64,000 nt of DNA from Comamonadaceae bacterium (GCA_009996515.1 JAACZV010000012.1:56289-120288); one strand, 5' to 3'. Positions 29,699-40,843 are shown, numbered from the stretch's first letter. The notes: generated by a model from the sequence alone, not told the origin. Numbers and translations are program-made.

Positions 29699-30245
29699 AG
29701 AAGACCGCTTCCTGCTGATCGTCGAGGACGACGACAGCTTCGCCCGCACCTTGAGCCGCTCCTTCGAGCGCCGTGGCTGGCGCGTCGTGCGGGCCACCGG
29801 CCTGGACGACATGAAGGCCTTGCTGGACACGCTGCCCGAGGACGAGGAGCTGGGCCATGCGGTCGTGGACCTCAAGCTCGCCGGCGGCGCCTCGGGCCTG
29901 GCCTGCGTGCAGGCCCTGCACGCCTGGGACCCCGAGGTGCTCATCGTCGTGCTGACCGGCTACGCCAGCATCGCCACCGCCGTGGAGGCCATCAAGCTGG
30001 GCGCCTGCCACTACCTGGCCAAGCCGGCCAACACCGACGACATCGAGGCCGCCTTCGCGCGCCGCCAGGGCGATGCCGACGTGGAGGTGACCGAGCGTCA
30101 GACCGCGTCCATCAAGACGTTGGAGTGGGAGCGCATCCACGAGGTGCTGGCCGAGACCGGCTTCAACATCAGCGAGACCGCACGCCGCCTGGGCATGCAC
30201 CGCCGCACGCTGGCGCGCAAGCTGGAGAAGCAGCGCGTCAAATAG
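29682..30245 (+). CDS. regA: Response regulator, RegA/PrrA/RoxR-like
   Basis: Partner of the upstream kinase, 187 residues. The receiver domain (about 10-125) has the acidic pair EDDD near residue 15, the phosphoacceptor D63 in VVDLKLAGG, T in VLTGYAS and K in YLAKPAN. The C-terminal Fis-type helix-turn-helix is ISETARRLGMHRRTLARKL, as in RegA. ATG 29682 lies inside the kinase gene. The cyo promoter region just upstream of the same gene group is an obvious candidate target. Confidence 0.93.
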   Translation: MIPAAEEDRFLLIVEDDDSFARTLSRSFERRGWRVVRATGLDDMKALLDTLPEDEELGHAVVDLKLAGGASGLACVQALHAWDPEVLIVVLTGYASIATAVEAIKLGACHYLAKPANTDDIEAAFARRQGDADVEVTERQTASIKTLEWERIHEVLAETGFNISETARRLGMHRRTLARKLEKQRVK

Positions 30246-30265
30246 GCCCTCAACGGAGACCGTCC

Positions 30266-31596
30266 ATGCAGCGCCACGACCCCTTGCCCCATGTGCGGCG
30301 TGAGTTGTCGGACTGGCGCCTGTGGCTCACGAGGGCGCTGGTCATCGCGTTCGCGGCGCTGGCCGGGCTGAGCGTCGTGTTCTTCAGCTGGCTGGGCGAC
30401 TGGGCGTTGCGGCTGTTCCACCAGGGCCGGGAGGCCTGGCGCTGGCTGCCCTTGCTGTGGACGCCGCTGTGCACCGTGCTGGTCGTGGCCGCCACGCGGC
30501 GCTGGTGGCCCGGCGCTGCGGGCTCGGGCATTCCGCAGGTCATGGCAGCGCTGGATCCGGCCGTGGCGCCGGCGCAGCGCGGGCTCTTCGTGTCCCTGCG
30601 CCTGGCCTGGGCCAAGCTGCTGCTGACCTCGGCCGGCCTGGCCGGTGGCCTGTCGCTGGGGCGCGAGGGACCGTCTGTGCAGGTGGCCGCCGGCGTCATG
30701 CATGCGGCCCGCCACTGGCTGCCGGCGCGGGCCACGGTCACTGCGCAGGGGCTGCTGGCGGCCGGGGGCGCGGCCGGCATCGCCGCAGCGTTCAACACAC
30801 CGCTGGGCGGCGTCATGTTCGCGATCGAGGAGCTGACGCGCCGGCCCGAGCAGCGCAGCTCGGGGCTGTTGATCGCCGGCATCGTGCTGGCGGGTCTGGT
30901 GGGCGTGTCCTTGCACGGCAACGGCACCTATTTCGGCGTCATCCGCGTGGCCGAGCTGAGCGCGGCGCTGTGGTGGCCCGCGCTGCTGCTGGCGCTGGGC
31001 TGCGGCGTGCTGGGCGGCCTGTTCTCGCGTCTGCTGCTGCTCAGCCTGGCGGGCCCGTCGCAGGGCCGGCTGGCGCGCTGGCGGCAGCAGCGGCCGCTGT
31101 GGTTCGCGGCGGCCTGCGGGCTGGCGGTGGCGGTCATCGGCCTGGTCAGCGACGGCGCCGTGTTTGGCGGTGGCTATGAGCACACCCAGGCGCTGCTGGG
31201 CGGCACGCTGGCCGGCGAGAGCGGCGCACAGGCCTGGCTGTTCGCGCCGCTGAAACTGGTGGCGACCTGGCTGACCACCTGGGCCGGCGTGCCGGCCGGC
31301 ATCTTTGCGCCGTCGCTGTCCATAGGCGCGGCCTGGGGCGCGGACGTGGCCCAGTTCAGCGGGCTGGCGCGCGAGCAGGCGCCGGCGCTGATCGCACTGG
31401 GCATGGCCGGCTTTCTCGCGGCAACGACACAGGCGCCGCTGACCTCGTTCATCATCGTCATGGAGATGGTGGACGGCCACACCATGGTGCTGAGCCTGAT
31501 GGCGTGCGCGCTGGTCGCCAGCGGCGTGTCGCGACTGCTGTCGCCGCCGCTGTACGCGACGCTGGCCCACGCGCAGCTGCGGCGGCTGCCGCCCGA

Positions 31597-31621
<25 letters not shown>
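30266..31621 (+). CDS. ClC-family chloride channel or H+/Cl- antiporter
   Basis: Polytopic membrane protein of 451 residues. All ClC selectivity motifs are present: GSGIPQV (86-92), GREGP with the gating glutamate E134, and [15 protein letters not shown]. The inner segment FAIEEL retains a glutamate where antiporters carry the proton glutamate, so exchange activity is possible. No C-terminal CBS domains are present. It starts 20 bases after regA and may be in its transcript. Its 3' end overlaps the convergent LLM gene by 25 bases. Confidence 0.93.
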
Positions 31622-32586
<965 letters not shown>

Positions 32587-32618
32587 GCCGGCATCTTGCC
32601 GCCTGGCCCGCAACCCTG

Positions 32619-33488
32619 TCAGCCCGGGGCCTTGCGAAGCTGTGCTTGCAGCCAGGGCAGCAGGCGGGCCTCGTAGGCGGCCGGGTCGAAGCGGTGCAGG
32701 TCCACATGCGCCGCGCCGGCCACGCGCCACAGCGTCTTGGGCGACGGCGCGGCGGCGAAGAGTGCTTCGGTCTCGGGCCAGCGCGTGTGCAGGTCGGCGC
32801 TGCCGGAGGCGATCAGCAGCGGCGCGCGGACCGTGGTGATGGCGTCCACCGGCCGCAACTGTGCGGCGCTCAGGTCCAGCAGCAGCGGCAGCTGCACCAG
32901 CAGCAGCGGCGTCAGCAGCCGGCCGGGCAGCGGCCCCAGGCGCATCGCGAGGCGGTCCTGCACGGCGTCATCGATGCGGGGGTAGACCGACTCCAGCACC
33001 AGCGCATCCAGCTCGGGCCGACGTGCGGCGAACAGCAGCGCCGCGCCGCCCAGCGACACGCCGATGGCGCCGACCTTCTCGCCCGGCAGCCGCGCGCGCA
33101 GCCAGGCCAGCGCTGCGTCGGCGCCCGGCGCCTCGAGGCGGCCAAAGCCGATGCGCTCACCACTGCTCTCACCGTGCGCGGGCTGGTCGATCAGCAGGCT
33201 GGCAATGCCCTCGCGCTGCAGCCAGCGGGCGCGCGCCAGCATCTGCAGTCGGTTGCCGCGCACGCCGTGCAGCAGCAGCACGGCGCCTTGGCCGGGGCGG
33301 CCGGGCAGGAACCAGCCGGCCACCTGCCGGCCGTCGCCGCAGGCGATGCGGACGGCCTCGGCGGCCAGGCCCGCCGGCACCGGGCCGATGGCCGCGCGGG
33401 CCGGGCGCGTCAGGATCTCGCCGGCCGCCAGGCTCAGCGCCAGTAGGGCGGCCAGCAGCAGGCCGCCGCCGATGAGGAGTCGTCGCAT
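32619..33488 (-). CDS. Alpha/beta hydrolase with N-terminal signal anchor
   Basis: Serine hydrolase of 289 residues. A hydrophobic N-terminal segment (about 3-24) suggests export or membrane anchoring. The oxyanion strand [10 protein letters not shown] is near residue 72, the nucleophile is in GVSLGGAAL near residue 145, and a late histidine is in [10 protein letters not shown]. The substrate is not predictable. Its first 55 bases overlap the end of the upstream GNAT gene in another frame. Confidence 0.87.
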   Translation of the reverse strand: MRRLLIGGGLLLAALLALSLAAGEILTRPARAAIGPVPAGLAAEAVRIACGDGRQVAGWFLPGRPGQGAVLLLHGVRGNRLQMLARARWLQREGIASLLIDQPAHGESSGERIGFGRLEAPGADAALAWLRARLPGEKVGAIGVSLGGAALLFAARRPELDALVLESVYPRIDDAVQDRLAMRLGPLPGRLLTPLLLVQLPLLLDLSAAQLRPVDAITTVRAPLLIASGSADLHTRWPETEALFAAAPSPKTLWRVAGAAHVDLHRFDPAAYEARLLPWLQAQLRKAPG

Positions 33489-34063
33489 GCCGGCATGATC
33501 GACGATGGCGCGGGGGCCAGGTCCAGCACGGCACGCACCAGCTGCGGCCCGTCGGGGTGGGGCGTGAGCCGGGCGCCCTGGTCGCGCATCAGCGCCAGCA
33601 TGCGCCGGTGCTCGGCCAGCACGTCGCCGTACAGCGCCTGCACGCCTTGTTGCCGCGCATGCGCGGCCAGGTGGGCGATGAGGCGCCGGCCCAGGCCAAG
33701 GCCCTGCCAGTCGTCCGCCACGGCGACGGCGAACTCGGCCCGCTCGGGGGCGTGGGCGTCGCGCACATAGCGTGCGTCGGCCACCACGGGCCGGCCGGGC
33801 TGCAGCGACTCGGCCACCCAGGCCCGGTGCAGGCGCTGGTCCACGTCCGTGAGCAGCGCCAGCAGGGCCGGGCTGAGTTCGCGCAGGCCGACATGGAAGC
33901 GCTTGTGGCGCGAGTCCAGCGACAGGCCGCGGAAGAAGGCCTGCTCGGCGCCGGCATCCGCCGCGGTGAGGGGGCGCAGCCGGACTCCGCGCCCGCCGGG
34001 CAGCGCCCAGGTCTCGCCGGCCGGCTGGGCCAGCCGCGCCGGCCGCCCGACCGCCGTGCTCAT
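33434..34063 (-). CDS. GNAT-family N-acetyltransferase
   Basis: Acetyl-CoA-dependent acyltransferase, 209 residues. The GNAT core runs from VRLRPLTAAD (residue 27) through [22 protein letters not shown], where the QGLGLGRR motif A binds CoA. A final strand in GARLTPHPDGPQLVRAVLDL follows. The last 18 or so residues (Ser/Cys/Pro-rich) are encoded in the overlap with the hydrolase and look like accidental extension. ATGA overlap couples it to the upstream DUF2917 gene. Confidence 0.88.
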   Translation of the reverse strand: MSTAVGRPARLAQPAGETWALPGGRGVRLRPLTAADAGAEQAFFRGLSLDSRHKRFHVGLRELSPALLALLTDVDQRLHRAWVAESLQPGRPVVADARYVRDAHAPERAEFAVAVADDWQGLGLGRRLIAHLAAHARQQGVQALYGDVLAEHRRMLALMRDQGARLTPHPDGPQLVRAVLDLAPAPSSIMPACDDSSSAAACCWPPYWR

Positions 34064-34314
34064 GCCCGCGCTCCGGCCGCCGCGGGCCGCAGGTCCAGCA
34101 CGGCGGGGCCGCTGAGCGCGCTGACCGTGACGGCCTCGCGGCTTCGCACCGTGAAGCACTGGCCGGGCTCCAGCACGATGTCGCGGCTGTCGTGGTCGAT
34201 GGTGATCCACAGCGTGCCGGCGGCGCTGCACAGATGGGTGGCGCTGGCCTCGGGCAGGCGCGAGGTCTGGCCGCGTTGCAGCAGCAGCCGGGCGTGGGGG
34301 GCGTCGATCAGCAT
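34060..34314 (-). CDS. DUF2917 domain protein
   Basis: 84-residue protein resembling the DUF2917 family of unknown function, a small cupin-like fold. Recognisable parts are LWITIDHDSRDIVLEPGQCFTVRS and the later strand VTVSALSGPAVLDL. ATG 34314 leaves 140 bases to the divergent lysR gene. It is first of a four-gene minus-strand set (DUF2917, GNAT, hydrolase, LLM). Divergent LysR plus DUF2917 is a recurrent Burkholderiales pairing from memory, so LysR may control it. Confidence 0.8.
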   Translation of the reverse strand: MLIDAPHARLLLQRGQTSRLPEASATHLCSAAGTLWITIDHDSRDIVLEPGQCFTVRSREAVTVSALSGPAVLDLRPAAAGARA

Positions 34315-34454
34315 GATGGGCTCCTCGGGCGGCCCCGTGCGCCATTGACATGCCGGGTTGGCATGCTTGCGCCTTGGCCGCCTGGCGCGGATAGTGGCGG
34401 CTGGCCCCCAAGCCGACAAACGATGTTTGGGAAGGCTTCGCATTCCTCCAGCTC

Positions 34455-35375
34455 ATGTCAACCAAGCCACTGGACCGCCTCCCACCGCTGCAGCTGCTGG
34501 CCGCCTTCGAGGCGGCGGCGCGGCATCTGAGCTTCACGCAGGCGGCCGCGGAGCGCTTTGTCACCCAGTCCGCCATGAGCCGGCAGATGCGCGCGCTGGA
34601 GCAGGAGCTGGGCGTGACGCTGTTCGAGCGCCGCCACCGCGCGCTGGTGCTGACCGAGGACGGCCAGCGCCTGCATGCGGCCTGCTCGGCCGCGCTGAAC
34701 ACGCTGCGCGTGGCCGTGCGCACGGTGCGCGAGCCGCACCAGCGCCAGCTGCTGGCGCTGACGACGACGCCGGGCTTCGCCGCGCTGTGGCTGATCCCGC
34801 GGCTGACGGCGTTCACGCGTGCCCACCCGGGCATCGACGTGCGGCTGGACGCGGGCCTGGGCAACCGCAACCTGGCCAGCGAGGGCTTCGACCTCGCCAT
34901 CCGCTACAGCCCGGTGGGGGCGGCGCAGGGGCGGCAGCTGTTCGCCGAGTCCATGCTGCCCGTCTGCAGCCCGCGCCTGGTGGGCGAGCTGGGCCTGCCG
35001 CTGCGCGAGCCGGCCGACCTGGCCAGGCACACGCTGCTGCATCTGGCCATGGACGGCGACAGCGCCGGCATGCCGGCCGAATGGGAGGCCTGGCTGGGCG
35101 CCTGGGGGCTGAGCGACCTGCGGCCGGTGGCGCGGCTGAGCTTCTCCAGCTACGCCGAGGCGATTGCCGCCGCGGTGGCGGGGCAGGGCGTGGCGCTGGG
35201 GCGGCGCCCGCTGGTGGACGCGCTGCTGGCCAGCGGCCAGCTCGTCACGCCCTTCGGCGCCGGCATCGCGTCGGCCCGGGCCTACCGGCTCATCGTCGAC
35301 CCGGCGGCCAGGTCACGGCCGGCGGTGAAGGCCTTCGAGCGCTGGCTGCTGGCGCAGTGCGCCGCCGGGCCCTAG
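34455..35375 (+). CDS. LysR-family transcriptional regulator (GcvA-like)
   Basis: 306-residue regulator. The N-terminal helix-turn-helix (about 8-66) reads [20 protein letters not shown], then [21 protein letters not shown]. The effector domain from about 92 has [14 protein letters not shown] and [12 protein letters not shown], as in GcvA-type proteins. It is divergent from the DUF2917 gene, its likely target. Its stop shares CTAG with the convergent YebC gene. Confidence 0.92.
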   Translation: MSTKPLDRLPPLQLLAAFEAAARHLSFTQAAAERFVTQSAMSRQMRALEQELGVTLFERRHRALVLTEDGQRLHAACSAALNTLRVAVRTVREPHQRQLLALTTTPGFAALWLIPRLTAFTRAHPGIDVRLDAGLGNRNLASEGFDLAIRYSPVGAAQGRQLFAESMLPVCSPRLVGELGLPLREPADLARHTLLHLAMDGDSAGMPAEWEAWLGAWGLSDLRPVARLSFSSYAEAIAAAVAGQGVALGRRPLVDALLASGQLVTPFGAGIASARAYRLIVDPAARSRPAVKAFERWLLAQCAAGP

Positions 35376-36085
35376 CCCGCCAATCCGGCGTAGACGTTCT
35401 GCACGTCGTCGTTCTCGTCCATCGCGGCCAGAAAGCTCTCCACCTCCTCCAGTTGCTCGGCGCTCAGCGTCGCGGCGTCTACGGGGTTCCTGGGCCGGTA
35501 GCCCAGCTTGGCGCTCAGCACCGTGAAGCCCTGCGCCGGCAGCGCGCGGCAGACCAGGTCGAGGTCGGCCGGGTCGGTCAGGAACACGGTGACGCCGTCC
35601 TCGTCGGCCGGCAGCAGATCCTGCGCGCCTGCCTCGATGGCGGCCATGTCGGCATCTGCGCCGGGGGCGGCCGGCTCCGCCTCGATCATGCCGAGGTGGT
35701 CGAAGTCCCAGCTCACCGAGCCGCTGGTGCCCTGCTGGCCCTTGCGGAACAGCACGCGCATGTCCGACGCGGCGCGGTTCAGGTTGTCGGTCAGCACCTC
35801 CACCATCACCGGCACGCGGTGCGGCGCAAAGCCCTCGTAGATGGCCTGCTCGAAGTGCACCGACTCACCGGTCAGGCCGGCACCCTTCTTGATGGCGCGG
35901 TCCAGCGTGTCCTTGGGCATGGAGACCTTGCGGGCGGCCTCGACGGCCATGCGCAGCTTGGCGTTGTCCTTGGGGTCGGCGCCATGGCGCGCCGCGATCA
36001 TGATGTCCTTGGCCAGCTTGCCGAACAGCCGGCCCTTGGCATTGGCGGCGATGTCTTTGTGCTTGGCTTTCCATTGCGCGCCCAT
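35372..36085 (-). CDS. YebC/PmpR-family protein (TACO1-like)
   Basis: Cytoplasmic protein of 237 residues in the YebC family, known as DNA-binding regulators and, more recently, as translation-associated factors. It has the usual opening [23 protein letters not shown] stretch with [11 protein letters not shown], the basic segment [17 protein letters not shown], and an acidic C-terminus ([13 protein letters not shown]). The KHKDIAAN variant is closer to the YeeN-like second copy than to classical YebC. Monocistronic. Confidence 0.92.
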   Translation of the reverse strand: MGAQWKAKHKDIAANAKGRLFGKLAKDIMIAARHGADPKDNAKLRMAVEAARKVSMPKDTLDRAIKKGAGLTGESVHFEQAIYEGFAPHRVPVMVEVLTDNLNRAASDMRVLFRKGQQGTSGSVSWDFDHLGMIEAEPAAPGADADMAAIEAGAQDLLPADEDGVTVFLTDPADLDLVCRALPAQGFTVLSAKLGYRPRNPVDAATLSAEQLEEVESFLAAMDENDDVQNVYAGLAG

Positions 36086-36146
36086 GGCGAGGTGTCCTGT
36101 CTGTCGGTTGGGTCTGGCCGGGCGCCACGATGCGCCGGCGGGGCAG

Positions 36147-36653
36147 CTACTTTACGGCGCCGCGGTCCAGCACCGACAGCAGCGCGTCGGCCGCGGCGAA
36201 CTGCAGCTCGCTGAACACCTGCACGCCCGCCTCGCGCAGCAGCGCGGCCGTGACGCCCTGGCCCGCGATGCGCGTGCCGGTGAACGTGCCGTCATGGACG
36301 GTGCTGGCGCCGCAGGACGGGCTGCCGTCCTTCAGCACGGCCACGCGGATGCCGTGCGCCTGCACCAGCGCGAGCGCCTGCCGGGCGCCGGCGATGAAGG
36401 CGTCCGAGACGTCGTCGCCGGCCCGCGTCAGCACGCGGGCGCCGCCGGCCAGCACCTGGGCGCCACCCGCGCCGCGCGCAATCTCGGCGGCCGGCCGTGG
36501 CACCGGCAGGCCGCCGGCCACCTCGGGACAGAGCGGCACGACGCGCCCCTGGTCCAGCCAGCGCTGCAGTACCGGATCGGCGGACTGCTGGTGTGCGCCG
36601 TCGAAGCGGACGGGGCGGCCGAGCAGGCAGGCGCTGAGGAGGACGGGGTGCAT
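36147..36653 (-). CDS. DUF523 family protein
   Basis: 168-residue cysteine-containing protein of unknown function, family DUF523. It shows the conserved SACLLG at residues 7-12, [14 protein letters not shown] near residue 40 and [10 protein letters not shown] near residue 110; these cysteines suggest metal or cluster binding. ATG 36653 gives the conserved N-terminus. It lies 47 bases downstream of the HtrA-like gene. Confidence 0.88.
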   Translation of the reverse strand: MHPVLLSACLLGRPVRFDGAHQQSADPVLQRWLDQGRVVPLCPEVAGGLPVPRPAAEIARGAGGAQVLAGGARVLTRAGDDVSDAFIAGARQALALVQAHGIRVAVLKDGSPSCGASTVHDGTFTGTRIAGQGVTAALLREAGVQVFSELQFAAADALLSVLDRGAVK

Positions 36654-36700
36654 GGCCGGGACAAGCTGGCCGGGCAGCCGCCCGGCGGAAGCGGCGCGTC

Positions 36701-37765
36701 TCAATCCGAGCTGCCCAGCGTTGCCACCACTTTCCTCGTCTGCCCGCTGCGCCACACGCTCAGCGTCACCTTCTCGCCGATCTGCCGTGTCTCGATCAGC
36801 GACAGCAGGTCGTCCAGGTCCGCCACCGCCTGGCCGTCGACGGCCGTGATGACGTCGCCCGGCACGATGCGGCCGGCGCGGTCGTAGCTGTAGGGCCGCA
36901 GGCCCGCGGCGGCGGCCGGGCCCTTGCCCGCCACGTTGACGAGCAGCACGCCCTTGGGCGCGCCCAGCGCCTGAGCGAGCTGGGCCGGGCCGGCCGTGAC
37001 GCCCAGCGCCGGCCGGATGAAGCGGCCGTCGCGGATCAGCCGCGGCACGATGCGGTTCACCTCGTCCACCGGAATGGCGAAGCCAATGCCGGCGCTGGCG
37101 CCGCTGGGGCTGTAGATGGCCGTGTTGACGCCGATCAGCCGCCCCGAGGAGTCCAGCAGCGGGCCGCCCGAGTTGCCCGGGTTGATGGCCGCATCGGTCT
37201 GGATGGCGCCCTTGATGCTGCGCCGCGTGACCGACTCGATCTCGCGGTTGAGCGCCGAGACGATGCCGGTGGTCAGTGTCTGGTCCAGGCCGAAGGGGTT
37301 GCCGATGGCGTAGACCTTCTGGCCCACCTGCAGCTCGCGGCTGCTGCCCAGCTGTATGGCCGGCAGCTTGTCGCGCGGCGCCTCGATGCGCAGCACGGCG
37401 AGGTCGCGGTCGGGGAAGGCGCCGACCAGCCGGGCCGGGTAGCTGCTCTGGTCGGCCAGCGTGACGGTGGCGCGGTCACCGTCCTGGATGACGTGGAAGT
37501 TGGTGACGATATGGCCTTTGTCGTCCCAGACGAAGCCGGTACCGGTGCCGCGTGGCTGCTCGCTGGTGCGCAGCGAGAAGAAGTCGCGCTGCACGCTCAG
37601 CGTCGTGATGTGCACCACCGACGGGCTGACGCGCTTGAAGACGCCGATGTTGTTCAACTCCTCGGCGTCCAGCGCGCCGCGGGCGCTGACGGCACGGGAC
37701 TGGGCCGGGGCAGGGCCGGCCGCCAGCCCCATCAGGAGGGCGAGGATCAGCAGATGCTTGGGCAT
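36701..37765 (-). CDS. Trypsin-like serine protease, HtrA/DegP-like with one PDZ domain
   Basis: Exported quality-control protease of 354 residues. A signal peptide spans 1-21 (LLILALLMGLAAGPAPAQ). The catalytic triad is H91 (VTNFHVIQ), D121 (PDRDLAVLRI) and S199 (NPGNSGGPLL). One C-terminal PDZ domain (about 255-350) holds PALGVTAGP and PGDVITAVDGQAV. With a single PDZ it resembles DegS or plant Deg1 more than DegP. It is divergent from the DUF1624 gene. Confidence 0.93.
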   Translation of the reverse strand: MPKHLLILALLMGLAAGPAPAQSRAVSARGALDAEELNNIGVFKRVSPSVVHITTLSVQRDFFSLRTSEQPRGTGTGFVWDDKGHIVTNFHVIQDGDRATVTLADQSSYPARLVGAFPDRDLAVLRIEAPRDKLPAIQLGSSRELQVGQKVYAIGNPFGLDQTLTTGIVSALNREIESVTRRSIKGAIQTDAAINPGNSGGPLLDSSGRLIGVNTAIYSPSGASAGIGFAIPVDEVNRIVPRLIRDGRFIRPALGVTAGPAQLAQALGAPKGVLLVNVAGKGPAAAAGLRPYSYDRAGRIVPGDVITAVDGQAVADLDDLLSLIETRQIGEKVTLSVWRSGQTRKVVATLGSSD

Positions 37766-37905
37766 GAACTGAACGGGGAGCGGTTGCGATGAGGTCTATT
37801 TTGGTGGCTGGCGCGGGCGGCCCCTGCCAAGGGCCGAGGTGGCGCCGCAACCGGCGGCCGCTGCGCAGGCGCCAGAATCCCGCGTCCACGCCCAGCCCTT
37901 GAGCC

Positions 37906-38607
37906 ATGCCCCTGTCCTTCCCTCGCTCCGACCGCCTCGACGCGCTGCGCGGCCTGGCCATCGTCTGGATGGCGGCCTTCCACTTCGGTTTCGACCTGAA
38001 CCACTTCGGTTGGATACGCCAGGACTTCTACCGCGATCCGCTCTGGACCTGGCAGCGCACCGCCATCGTCAGCCTGTTCCTGTTCTGCGCCGGCGGTGGC
38101 CAGGCTTTTGCGGTGCTGGCGGGGCAGGGCGCCGGGCGCTTCTGGCGGCGCTGGGTCCAGGTCGCCGGCTGCGCGCTGCTGGTGTCGGCGGGTTCGTGGC
38201 TCATGTTCCCGAACAGCTGGATCAGCTTTGGCGTGCTGCACGGCATCGCCGTGATGCTGCTGCTGCTGCGCCTGGGCCTGAGCCGGCTGCCCAATGCCGC
38301 GCTGCTGGCGTTGGCGGCGCTGGCCATCGCGGCGCCGCGGCTGCTGCAGCTGCCCTTCTTCGACACCCGCTGGAGCAACTGGGTGGGCCTGGTCACGCAC
38401 AAGCCCGTCACCGAGGACTATGTGCCGGTGCTGCCCTGGCTGGGCGTCATGCTGGCGGGTTTTGTCGTCACGCGCATGCGGCCGCAGCTGTGGGCCGGCA
38501 GCGCGCCGCGGCCGCTGGCCGTGCTGGGGCGCTGGTCGCTGAGCTTCTACATGCTCCACCAGCCCGTGTTGATAGGCGCGCTGATGGCGCTGCAGTTGCT
38601 GCGTTGA
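37906..38607 (+). CDS. DUF1624 / heparan-alpha-glucosaminide N-acetyltransferase-like membrane protein
   Basis: Integral membrane protein of 233 residues with about six helices. The opening RLDALRGLAIVWMAAFHFGFDLNHFG contains the conserved Arg-Gly and the His proposed to be acetylated in this family. LHGIAVMLLLLRLGLSR and SFYMLHQPVLIGAL are other landmarks. It probably transfers an acyl group across the membrane to a glycan; the acceptor is unknown. The polysaccharide-deacetylase gene starts 9 bases downstream, which fits a glycan-modification role. Confidence 0.87.
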   Translation: MPLSFPRSDRLDALRGLAIVWMAAFHFGFDLNHFGWIRQDFYRDPLWTWQRTAIVSLFLFCAGGGQAFAVLAGQGAGRFWRRWVQVAGCALLVSAGSWLMFPNSWISFGVLHGIAVMLLLLRLGLSRLPNAALLALAALAIAAPRLLQLPFFDTRWSNWVGLVTHKPVTEDYVPVLPWLGVMLAGFVVTRMRPQLWAGSAPRPLAVLGRWSLSFYMLHQPVLIGALMALQLLR

Positions 38608-38616
38608 GGAGACCCG

Positions 38617-39408
38617 ATGCGAAAGATGCTCGTGGCCATGCTGGGCCTGTTGGTGGCGGCGGCGGCCCCGGCCGCGCCCTTGGTCTGGCCGGGTGGCGCG
38701 CGCGCCGCCGTCAGCCTGGGCTATGACGACGGCCTGGACAGCCAGCTCGACCATGTGGTCCCGGCGCTGAACCGGCGCGGCCTGCGGGCCAGCTTCTACG
38801 TGCCCATCAACGGCCCCACGTTGCCGGGTCGGCAGGACGAATGGAAGGCCGCCGCCGCGGCCGGCCACGAGCTCGGCAACCACAGCCTGTTCCACGGCTG
38901 TTCCGCCAAGGGGCCAGGGCGCGAATGGGTGCTGCCGCAGCGCGACCTGGACCGGCAGACGGCCGCACAGGTGCAGGAGCAGGTGCTCGCCGCCAACACC
39001 TGGCTGCAGGCGCTGGACGGGCGCACGCGCCGCACTTTCACGCCGCCCTGCCTGGACCTGCAGGCTGGTGGCCAGGATTTCGCGACGGCGCTGCGGCCGC
39101 AGTTCGTCGCCTACCGGGCGGCCGGCCCGGGCCTGGTCAGCGACACGGCCCGGCTGGACCCCTATGCGATGCCGGTCTACTTCGTCGAGGGCTGGAGCGG
39201 CGAGCAGCTGATCGCGCTGGTGGAGCAGGCGGCCGAGCAAGGGGCCATCGTGTCGCTGCTCTTCCACGGCGTGGGAGCCGAGCACCTGAGCGTCACGCGC
39301 GAGGCCCATGAGCAGTTGCTGGACCATCTGGCTCGCAACAAGGCGCGCTTCTGGACCGACAGCTTCGTGAACATCATGGAGAACGCGCGCCGGCAGGCAG
39401 GTCGCTGA
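38617..39408 (+). CDS. Polysaccharide deacetylase family protein (NodB-like, exported)
   Basis: Carbohydrate esterase 4-type protein of 263 residues with a signal peptide (1-19). The NodB domain keeps the motif-1 aspartates in [11 protein letters not shown] and the metal histidines in [10 protein letters not shown] near residue 87. A late HG (LFHGVG) corresponds to motif 5. It is predicted to remove acyl groups from a cell-wall or capsule glycan in the periplasm. It is cotranscribed with the DUF1624 membrane acyltransferase-like gene. Confidence 0.9.
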   Translation: MRKMLVAMLGLLVAAAAPAAPLVWPGGARAAVSLGYDDGLDSQLDHVVPALNRRGLRASFYVPINGPTLPGRQDEWKAAAAAGHELGNHSLFHGCSAKGPGREWVLPQRDLDRQTAAQVQEQVLAANTWLQALDGRTRRTFTPPCLDLQAGGQDFATALRPQFVAYRAAGPGLVSDTARLDPYAMPVYFVEGWSGEQLIALVEQAAEQGAIVSLLFHGVGAEHLSVTREAHEQLLDHLARNKARFWTDSFVNIMENARRQAGR

Positions 39409-39418
39409 CAATCCGGCC

Positions 39419-40183
39419 ATGAGTTCCCCCAAGTCCGTCCTGTTCGGCTTCCACGCCGTCACCGTCCGCCTCAAGACCCATCCCGGCTCCGTCGCCGAGG
39501 TGCATTTCGATCCCGCGCGGCGCGACCAGCGCATGCGCGCCTTCATCGAACGTGCCAAGGAGGCGGGCGCCAAGCTGGTGGAGAGCAGCGACGAGCGCCT
39601 GACCCAGCTGGCCGGCAGCCCTCGCCACCAGGGCGTCGTGGCCCGCGTGTCCACCCTCGCGCAGCCGCATTCGCTGGACGACGTGCTCGACGCGGTGCAA
39701 GGCCCGCCGTTGGTGCTGGTGCTGGACGGCGTGACCGATCCGCACAACCTGGGCGCCTGCCTGCGCGTGGCCGATGGCGCGGGGGCGCATGCCGTCGTCG
39801 CGCCCAAGGACCGGGCCGTGGGCCTGAACGCGACGGTGGCCAAGGTGGCCAGCGGCGCCGCCGAGACCGTGCCCTATCTGATGGTGACCAACCTGGCCCG
39901 CACGCTGGGCGAGCTGAAGGAGCGCGACATCTGGGTGGTCGGCACCTCCGATCAGGCCGAGCGCTCCCTCTACGACCTGGACTTCACGCGCCCCACCGCC
40001 TTCGTGCTGGGCGCGGAAGGCGAGGGCATGCGCCAGCTCACCGCCAAGACCTGCGACGAGCTGGTGCGCATCCCCATGGCCGGCGCCGTCGAGAGCCTGA
40101 ACGTGTCGGTCGCCTCGGGCGTCTGCCTGTACGAGGCGCTGCGCCAGCGCTCGGCCGCCGGCAATCCAGCGGGCAGTCGATAA
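39419..40183 (+). CDS. rlmB: 23S rRNA (guanosine-2'-O-)-methyltransferase
   Basis: SPOUT-class methyltransferase acting on Gm2251 of 23S rRNA. The 254-residue protein has an N-terminal L30e-like substrate-binding domain (1-80). The knotted catalytic domain has [15 protein letters not shown] (motif 1), [11 protein letters not shown] (motif 2) and [15 protein letters not shown] (motif 3). It starts 10 bases after the deacetylase gene. Its stop TAA overlaps GATAAT, a possible -10 for upp. Confidence 0.95.
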   Translation: MSSPKSVLFGFHAVTVRLKTHPGSVAEVHFDPARRDQRMRAFIERAKEAGAKLVESSDERLTQLAGSPRHQGVVARVSTLAQPHSLDDVLDAVQGPPLVLVLDGVTDPHNLGACLRVADGAGAHAVVAPKDRAVGLNATVAKVASGAAETVPYLMVTNLARTLGELKERDIWVVGTSDQAERSLYDLDFTRPTAFVLGAEGEGMRQLTAKTCDELVRIPMAGAVESLNVSVASGVCLYEALRQRSAAGNPAGSR

Positions 40184-40184
40184 T
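40179..40184 (+). promoter_or_regulatory. Possible -10 box for upp
   Basis: GATAAT overlaps the rlmB stop, 32 bases before upp. No clear -35 is seen. Confidence 0.3.
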
Positions 40185-40216
40185 TCTGACTATCCAGAAA
40201 AACTAGGAAGTCCGCC

Positions 40217-40843
40217 ATGGCCGTCATCGAAGTCAAGCATCCCCTCGTCAAGCACAAGATCGGGCTGATGCGCGAGGCCGAGATCTCGACGAAGAAGTTC
40301 CGCGAGCTGACCGGCGAGATTGCCCGACTGCTGGCCTACGAGGCGACGGCCGACTTCGCGACCGAGAAGGTCACCATCGAGTGCTGGAGCGGCCCGGCCG
40401 AGGTGGACCAGATCGCCGGCAAGAAGGTCACCGTCGTGCCCATCCTGCGCGCCGGCCTGGGCATGCTAGACGGCGTGCTGGACATCCTGCCCAACGCCAA
40501 GGTCTCGGTGGTGGGCCTGGCGCGCGACCACGAAACGCTGAAACCGGTGAACTACTTCGAGAAGTTCGTCGGCAACCTCGAGGCGCGCACGGCCCTCATC
40601 ATCGACCCCATGCTGGCCACGGCCGGCAGCATGATCGCGACCGTCGACCTGCTGAAGCAGCGCGGCTGCAAGGACGTGCGTGCGCTGGTGCTGGTGGCCG
40701 CGCCCGAGGGCGTGAAGGCGCTGGAGACGGCCCACCCCGACGTGCGCTGCTGGACGGCCGCCGTCGACAGCCACCTGAACGACATCGGCTACATCATCCC
40801 GGGCCTGGGTGATGCGGGCGACAAGATCTTTGGGACGAACTGA
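40217..40843 (+). CDS. upp: Uracil phosphoribosyltransferase
   Basis: Pyrimidine salvage enzyme making UMP from uracil and PRPP. At 208 residues it has the standard length, with [15 protein letters not shown] near residue 77, the PRPP loop [17 protein letters not shown] near residue 130 and the uracil-binding C-terminus [22 protein letters not shown] precedes the ATG. A hairpin-rich repeat follows 12 bases after the stop. Confidence 0.97.
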   Translation: MAVIEVKHPLVKHKIGLMREAEISTKKFRELTGEIARLLAYEATADFATEKVTIECWSGPAEVDQIAGKKVTVVPILRAGLGMLDGVLDILPNAKVSVVGLARDHETLKPVNYFEKFVGNLEARTALIIDPMLATAGSMIATVDLLKQRGCKDVRALVLVAAPEGVKALETAHPDVRCWTAAVDSHLNDIGYIIPGLGDAGDKIFGTN

